Below, piece by piece: positions 57,339 through 64,000 of a stretch of DNA of 64,000 nucleotides. Numbering within the stretch: position 1 is the stretch's first letter; every line of letters begins with the position of its first letter. The stretch lies in NCBI GenBank assembly GCA_002256345.1, contig NKIY01000012.1, positions 1-64,000 on the forward strand, in the 5' to 3' direction. This DNA is from Bradyrhizobiaceae bacterium PARB1 (GTDB lineage: Bacteria > Pseudomonadota > Alphaproteobacteria > Rhizobiales > Xanthobacteraceae). Both the position numbers and the translations under genes were made by a program. The notes under the pieces are model-generated. The model was not told the origin of the DNA. It saw only the letters and a program-made list of their open reading frames with translations, and did not search any database.

Positions 57339-58418
57339 ATGGATGACACCACGCGGCTCCGTGCTTCGCCAGAGCCGATCGACGTGCAGGGATCAGGGCA
57401 AGGATCGGAGCAGGGGGCGGTGGTGGCTGCGCGCGCAAGCGATGTGGTCAATCCTGCCGTCTATGCCGCGCTCGATCTCGGCACCAATAATTGCCGCCTG
57501 CTGATCGCCGCGCCCACCGGCGACAGCTTTCGCGTAATCGATTCGTTTTCGCGGATCATCCGCCTCGGCGAGGGCGTCTCGACATCGGGCGTGATCTCCG
57601 ATGCCGCGATTGCGCGCGCCGTCTCGGCGCTCTCGATCTGCCGCGACAAGATCCGCGCCCGCGATGCGACGCGGCTGCGCCTGATTGCCACCGAGGCCTG
57701 CCGAGCCGCCTCGAATTCCGATGAATTCCTCGGCCGCGTCGCCGATGCGACGGGGATTACGCTCGAGATCATCGACCGCGAGACCGAAGCGGGCCTCGCC
57801 GTGATCGGCTGCTCACCGCTGATCGATCCGAAAGGGCGGGGCGCGATCCTGTTCGATATCGGCGGCGGTTCGTCCGAACTGGTGCGCATTGAGCGCAATG
57901 CGGCCGATCCCAATGGTCGTCCCGACATCAAGGCCTGGATGTCGATCCCGCTCGGCGTGGTGACGCTGGCCGAAAAATTCGGTGGCAAGAACGTCACTCG
58001 CGACTCCTACGATCTCATGATCGCCGAAGTCGCCCGGCACGTCGTGCCCTTTGCCGCGGAGCACGGCGCCGACCTCGCGGGCATGCATCTGCTCGGAACC
58101 TCCGGTACGGTCACGACACTCGCTGGCATCCATCAGGGCCTCGCGCGTTACGATCGTCGCCGCATCGACGGCATCTGGCTCGACAATGCGGAACTCGATG
58201 CGACCATCGTGACACTGATGGGCATGACCTATGCCGAGCGGGCGGCAAACCAGTGCATTGGCCCCGACCGCGCCGATCTCGTCCTGTGCGGCTGTGCGAT
58301 CCTCGACGCGATCCGTGACGCATTCCCGCTGCCGCGCCTGCGCGTCGCCGATCGCGGGCTCCGCGAGGGGATGCTGGTGGAAATGATGCGCGAAGACGGC
58401 GTGATCAGGACGTCGTAA
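57339..58418 (+). CDS. Ppx/GppA family phosphatase (exopolyphosphatase / pppGpp hydrolase type)
   Basis: 359 residues. The ATG at 57339 with GCGGAAAGA upstream is chosen; the open frame to 57177 overlaps the divergent gene. ASKHA fold: YAALDLGTNNCRLLIA (phosphate-1), RLIATEACRAA, the glutamate in DRETEAGLAV, ILFDIGGGSSEL (phosphate-2) and GTSGTVTTLAG. It hydrolyses polyphosphate and/or pppGpp. Only the first two domains are present, typical of the short alphaproteobacterial form. It is followed 66 bases later by rlmE, a conserved pairing in Rhizobiales. Confidence 0.9.
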   Translation: MDDTTRLRASPEPIDVQGSGQGSEQGAVVAARASDVVNPAVYAALDLGTNNCRLLIAAPTGDSFRVIDSFSRIIRLGEGVSTSGVISDAAIARAVSALSICRDKIRARDATRLRLIATEACRAASNSDEFLGRVADATGITLEIIDRETEAGLAVIGCSPLIDPKGRGAILFDIGGGSSELVRIERNAADPNGRPDIKAWMSIPLGVVTLAEKFGGKNVTRDSYDLMIAEVARHVVPFAAEHGADLAGMHLLGTSGTVTTLAGIHQGLARYDRRRIDGIWLDNAELDATIVTLMGMTYAERAANQCIGPDRADLVLCGCAILDAIRDAFPLPRLRVADRGLREGMLVEMMREDGVIRTS

Positions 58419-58484
58419 GGCGTTCGGCTTTTGCGCCGGTCGTGCTAAGAGACCGGCAAATCTCTCAGGCAAGCAATTATACCG

Positions 58485-59195
58485 ATGGCAAAAGACAGCA
58501 CCGGCCGCATGCGCGTTCAGGTCAAGAGTGCCGGCAGGCTGAAACTGTCGTCAAAGCTCTGGCTCGAGCGCCAGCTCAACGATCCCTATGTGCAGCAGGC
58601 CAAGAAAGACGGCCTGCGTTCGCGCGCGGCCTACAAGATCATCGAGATGGACGACAAGCACCGCTTCCTGAAGCCGGGTGCCTCCGTGGTCGATCTCGGC
58701 GCGGCACCGGGCGGCTGGAGTCAGATCGCCGCACGCCGCGTCGGCTCGGCGGAGGGCCGCGGGCAGGTGATCGCCATCGACCTGCTTGAGATGCCCGAGA
58801 TCGTCGGCGTCACCTTCGCGCAAATGGATTTTCTCGAAGCCGATGCGCCGGAGAAGCTGAAGGCGATGATGGGCGGCCTCGCCGATGTCGTGATGTCCGA
58901 CATGGCGGCCAACACCACCGGCCATCGCAAGACCGACCAGCTCCGCATCGTCGGCCTTGTCGAGGACGCCGCAGCCTTCGCAGCCGACGTGCTCAAGCCC
59001 GGCGGCACCTTCATCGCAAAAGTCTTCCAGAGCGGCGCCGACGCCGCGCTGATGGCCCAGCTCAAGCGCGACTTCGCAACGGTCAAGCATGTGAAACCCG
59101 CCTCGAGCCGCAAGGATTCGTCGGAACGCTATGTGCTGGCGATGGGGTTTCGCGGGACGCCGGGTGGAGCTCACGGCGACGAGGCGGAACACTAG
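58485..59195 (+). CDS. rlmE: 23S rRNA (uridine(2552)-2'-O)-methyltransferase
   Basis: 236 residues. FtsJ/RrmJ fold: [23 protein letters not shown] motif [46 protein letters not shown] with the catalytic aspartate, FIAKVFQSG with the catalytic lysine, and [16 protein letters not shown] at the end. It methylates U2552 in the A-loop late in 50S assembly. Its end overlaps by 4 bases the end of the convergent MFS gene. Confidence 0.95.
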   Translation: MAKDSTGRMRVQVKSAGRLKLSSKLWLERQLNDPYVQQAKKDGLRSRAAYKIIEMDDKHRFLKPGASVVDLGAAPGGWSQIAARRVGSAEGRGQVIAIDLLEMPEIVGVTFAQMDFLEADAPEKLKAMMGGLADVVMSDMAANTTGHRKTDQLRIVGLVEDAAAFAADVLKPGGTFIAKVFQSGADAALMAQLKRDFATVKHVKPASSRKDSSERYVLAMGFRGTPGGAHGDEAEH

Positions 59196-60679
59196 AGCCG
59201 CTGGTCTCGCGTATCTTCCGTCGTCTCGCTCGCAGCTTTCGCGGCAGCGTGCTCCGCGCCTTTCTTCTCGCCCTTGCGGCTGGCGATCTCGACGGCTTTG
59301 CGGCCTGAAATCTCGGCTCCCGCATCAGCCGGCATCTGCCAGAAGAACCAGGCCGACGTGGCCGATATGAACGACACGATGAGGAAGGCCGGAGCAAAAT
59401 CACTGGCCGTCAGCTCCGTCATGCCGCGCCAGACCATGGTGCTTTCGACACTGAACGCGCCGATGGCGACGCCCGCGGAGATCGAGAGCTGTTGAGCTAC
59501 TGCGGTCAGCGTCGTTGCCCGGCTGAGTTGCGCTGGCTCGACCTCGGCGAAGGCCACCGTGTTGATGGCGGTAAATTCAAGCGATCGGAAGAAGCCGCCG
59601 ACGATCAGGATCAGCAGGATCAGCGTCAGCGGCGTCGAGATCGTGAACAAGGCGCAGACGGCAAGGAAGACCGAACTGACGACCGCATTCACAGTCATGA
59701 CATTGCGGAAGCCGAAGGCGCGGATGATGCGCGTGGCCAGCGTTTTCATACCCATGGCGCCGACGGCCGAGCCGAATGTCACGAGACCGGACTGGAATGG
59801 CGACAGGCCAAACCCGATCTGCATCATCAGCGGTAGCAAGAACGGCAGTGCGCCGATGCCGAGGCGAAACAGGAAGCCACCAATGATCGCCGCGCGCAGC
59901 GTTGCGTAGCGCATCAGCGAGAAGTCGAGTACCGGCGATGCGGTCCGCTTGGCATGGATGAGATACAGCGTCATCGACACGGTGCCCACGACCAGCAAAG
60001 CCGTGATGACTTCCCACGGCAGCAGATTGAGGCCTGCGACCGAGAGGCCGAAGGCGATGCCGGCGAGGCCAACGCCGGCCAGCACAAGGCCGAGCAGGTC
60101 GAAGCGCTCGGGATTGTCCGATTTGATCGGGTCGATATAGCGCTGGGCGAGATAGATGCCGAGAAAGCCGATGGGAATGTTGATCAGGAAGATCCAGTGC
60201 CACGACGCATAGGTGGTGATGAAACCGCCGAGTGGCGGGCCGATCACCGGGCCGATCAACGCCGGGATCGACATCCAGGCCATGGCATTGACGAGACCTG
60301 CTTTATCGATGGAGCGCACCAGCACGAGGCGTCCCACCGGCGTCATCATCGCGCCGCCGAGGCCCTGAATGATGCGCGCGATGACGAAATGCGTCACCGA
60401 CGATGAGATGGCACAGCCGATCGAGCCAATCATGAACACGCCGATCGCGACGGAAAACACCGTGCGCGCGCCAAAGCGATCGGCGGTCCAGCCGGAGGCG
60501 GGGATGAAGACGGCGAGAGAGAGCAGGTAGGACGTGATCGCCAATTTCAGCGTCAGCGGGCTGGTGCCGATATCGGCGGCGATGGCCGGCAGGGAGGTTG
60601 CGATGACCGTGGAGTCCATGTTTTCCATGAACAAAGCCGCTGCGACAATCAGCGGGATCAGGCGTTCCTTGGTCATCAT
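59192..60679 (-). CDS. MFS transporter, DHA2 (14-helix) drug-efflux type
   Basis: About 495 residues from ATG 60679 (ATG 60676 is equally good; the frame runs to 60871 but that part is not transporter-like). It begins [20 protein letters not shown], the DHA2 motif D1. Motif A is degenerate ([13 protein letters not shown]). Motif C reads [16 protein letters not shown]. Thirteen to fourteen helices and a ~45-residue charged tail follow. Proton-driven export of drugs or metabolites is likely; substrate not predictable. Confidence 0.9.
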   Translation of the reverse strand: MMTKERLIPLIVAAALFMENMDSTVIATSLPAIAADIGTSPLTLKLAITSYLLSLAVFIPASGWTADRFGARTVFSVAIGVFMIGSIGCAISSSVTHFVIARIIQGLGGAMMTPVGRLVLVRSIDKAGLVNAMAWMSIPALIGPVIGPPLGGFITTYASWHWIFLINIPIGFLGIYLAQRYIDPIKSDNPERFDLLGLVLAGVGLAGIAFGLSVAGLNLLPWEVITALLVVGTVSMTLYLIHAKRTASPVLDFSLMRYATLRAAIIGGFLFRLGIGALPFLLPLMMQIGFGLSPFQSGLVTFGSAVGAMGMKTLATRIIRAFGFRNVMTVNAVVSSVFLAVCALFTISTPLTLILLILIVGGFFRSLEFTAINTVAFAEVEPAQLSRATTLTAVAQQLSISAGVAIGAFSVESTMVWRGMTELTASDFAPAFLIVSFISATSAWFFWQMPADAGAEISGRKAVEIASRKGEKKGAEHAAAKAASETTEDTRDQRL

Positions 60680-62502
<1,823 letters not shown>

Positions 62503-62562
62503 GGGAACCTGCGGGAACCGCCAGGCATCCCGCCCAAATTGGGCCGCATGAATGGGCCAAAA

Positions 62563-62591
62563 CGCACGCGTATTCGCCTCATACGCGTGCG
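62563..62591. terminator. hairpin downstream of guaB
   Basis: An 11-bp perfect stem, CGCACGCGTAT / ATACGCGTGCG, with a 7-base loop, 60 bases after the guaB stop. It lacks a T-run, so it may be a weak terminator or an mRNA 3' stabiliser. Confidence 0.55.
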
Positions 62592-62683
62592 GCCACGGTC
62601 TTGCGCGCGATGAGACCTGTTCCGGTGCTGCCTAACGCGGTACCGCTCGCTCAGCATTAGTGCCAAGCACATTGGAGACTTCC

Positions 62684-63310
62684 ATGGCCGTCGAATGGAC
62701 TGAAGACCGCGTCGCGGCACTCGAAACTCCGCAGCTCAAGAACCTGCGTGAGAACGCCTTGAAGCGGGATGTCACCGCTTTGGCCGATCTCTGCACGGCC
62801 GAACTCACCAAGCGGAACGCTGACAAGCCGCGCCGCATCGGTCAGCCGCGCTCTGAGGCCAAGCAGTTCGAGCATGAAATGGCGGATCAGATCGCCGCTG
62901 TCGGCAAGACGTTGGCCGAGAAATACGACCTCTCGGAAGCCACCGCCAAGGCGAAATCGGAAGGCGTGAAGGGCTTCAAGGCTCACAAGCTGCTCGACTC
63001 CAAGGGCTCGGCCAAGCTCGGCGGTATGCAGCGCGACGGCTCGGTGGCCGTGGATCGCTACATCTCTTATCGCCGCGGCAAGGACATCGTTTCGCTCAGC
63101 GTGTTTTTGCTCAAGGATCAGCCGCTGGAGTCCCACGAGTTTCAGGTGATCGCGCCGCTTTCGATGCTCGACGGTGGCAAGCCGGTGGCGGAAATCCGTC
63201 CGACCGCGACGCCGGCACAGAAGCAGTCCGCGGATGGCGGTCTGTCCTTCAAGGATCTCGACAGTGCGGCTGCGGCATTTGATGCCGTGCTCGCGAAGAT
63301 CGCGGCCTGA
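62684..63310 (+). CDS. hypothetical protein
   Basis: 208 residues; ATG 62684 is preferred because GGAGA lies 5 bases upstream (62674-62678); the frame opens at a GTG (62660). An N-terminal helix region (VAALETPQLKNLRENALKRD) is followed by Lys/Glu-rich helices and a central basic/aromatic segment (SVAVDRYISYRRGKDIVSLS). No signal peptide and no recognised domain. Codon use is like that of its neighbours. Confidence 0.75.
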   Translation: MAVEWTEDRVAALETPQLKNLRENALKRDVTALADLCTAELTKRNADKPRRIGQPRSEAKQFEHEMADQIAAVGKTLAEKYDLSEATAKAKSEGVKGFKAHKLLDSKGSAKLGGMQRDGSVAVDRYISYRRGKDIVSLSVFLLKDQPLESHEFQVIAPLSMLDGGKPVAEIRPTATPAQKQSADGGLSFKDLDSAAAAFDAVLAKIAA

Positions 63311-63406
63311 TATTACTGGTTTACCGAAGGGACGCGGCGCGCGATCATCGTGCGCCGCGTTTTTGCGTCCGGCTCACCCCGCAACAAGAAGCAAGAGGAA
63401 ACATCC

Positions 63407-64000
63407 ATGTCTGCATCAGCCAAACGCGTCGTTCTCGCATCGCGCCCGCATGGCGAACCCGGTCCCGGAAATTTCCGCATGGAGGAGTTCGCCGTGCCGA
63501 AGCCCGGCGAGGGCGAAGTGCTGCTGCGCACGATCTGGCTGTCGCTGGATCCCTACATGCGCGGGCGCATGAATGACGGTCCGTCCTATGCAGCACCGGT
63601 GCCGGTGGATGGCGTGATGGAAGGCGGCACCGTGTGCGAGGTGATTGCCTCGAACAATCCGGGCTTTACAGCCGGCGATATCGTGCTGTCGCATTCGGGC
63701 TGGCAGACGCATTCGATCTCCGATGGCAAGGGCCTGCGCAAGATCGATCCCAAGATGGCGCCGATCTCCACCGCTGTCGGCATTCTCGGCATGCCCGGCA
63801 TGACCGCTTACACGGGCCTGTTGGCGATCGGTAATCCGCAGCCGGGCGAGACGGTGGTGGTCGCTGCAGCCTCCGGCGCGGTGGGATCGGCTGTGGGGCA
63901 AATCGCGAAGATCAAGGGCGCCAAGGCGATCGGCATCGCCGGCGGTGCCGACAAGTGTCGCTACGTGGTGGAAGAACTCGGCTTCGATGCCTGTATCGAT
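63407..64000 (+). CDS. MDR-family NADP-dependent oxidoreductase (3' end outside window)
   Basis: 198 codons visible from ATG 63407 (AAGAGGAA upstream); the frame is still open at the window end. The N-terminus has PKPGEGEVLLRTIWLSLDPY and MRGRMND, typical of the leukotriene-B4 12-hydroxydehydrogenase / CurA / YncB group. The cofactor loop begins AAASGAVGSAVGQIAK. These zinc-free enzymes reduce the C=C bond of enones with NADPH. The substrate is not predictable; about 140 residues are missing compared with the usual length. Confidence 0.88.
   Translation, partial: MSASAKRVVLASRPHGEPGPGNFRMEEFAVPKPGEGEVLLRTIWLSLDPYMRGRMNDGPSYAAPVPVDGVMEGGTVCEVIASNNPGFTAGDIVLSHSGWQTHSISDGKGLRKIDPKMAPISTAVGILGMPGMTAYTGLLAIGNPQPGETVVVAAASGAVGSAVGQIAKIKGAKAIGIAGGADKCRYVVEELGFDACID

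Overview
The window is high-GC alphaproteobacterial DNA, most likely from the Bradyrhizobium/Rhodopseudomonas/Afipia/Tardiphaga group (Nitrobacteraceae). Pointers are an aspartate-type (Mg-dependent style) HemB, the order hemB-RDD-bpt, an LdtR-type MarR regulator, the order Ppx/GppA-rlmE-MFS-guaB, and long intergenic palindromes typical of that group. The genus call is inference; no rRNA or tRNA gene was seen.

Positions 1-42405 are an accessory region dominated by giant exported proteins of the filamentous haemagglutinin family (N-terminal TPS/Haemagg_act domain, beta-helix body, DUF3739-like C-terminus). Two are complete (about 4,184 and 4,057 aa) and one is cut by the window edge (3,503 aa visible). 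A further copy survives only as a roughly 120-residue frameshifted C-terminal scrap at 27010-27374. Each complete giant is preceded by the same three regulatory genes: a small exported protein with an STN domain followed by a TonB_C-like domain, a FecI-type ECF sigma factor, and a FecR-type membrane anti-sigma/regulator with a twin-arginine-like motif. The layout is therefore giant 1 (partial) - SLT transglycosylase-like gene (minus strand) - [STN, sigma, FecR, giant 2] - decayed giant - [STN, sigma, FecR, giant 3]. This looks like cell-surface signalling rewired from TonB-dependent iron receptors to giant surface proteins. No TpsB transporter and no TonB receptor lie in the window.

Positions 42406-43678 are a non-coding boundary with fragments resembling an MFS transporter and the end of a nitronate monooxygenase. 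From 43679 the content is conserved housekeeping sequence. It holds mntH with a possible Mur operator, then bpt, an RDD membrane protein and hemB on the minus strand, then a small membrane protein, an acyl-CoA synthetase and ldtR.

Positions 51.4-54.6 kb hold small poorly characterised genes: a lipoprotein, two minus-strand hypotheticals, a frameshifted two-helix membrane protein with a 13-G run, an orphan Flp pilin and two small conserved-looking hypotheticals. Positions 54.8-64.0 kb hold an orphan molybdenum hydroxylase large subunit (minus), Ppx/GppA, rlmE, a DHA2-type MFS transporter (minus), guaB, a 208-aa hypothetical and the start of an MDR-family NADP-dependent oxidoreductase that runs off the end.
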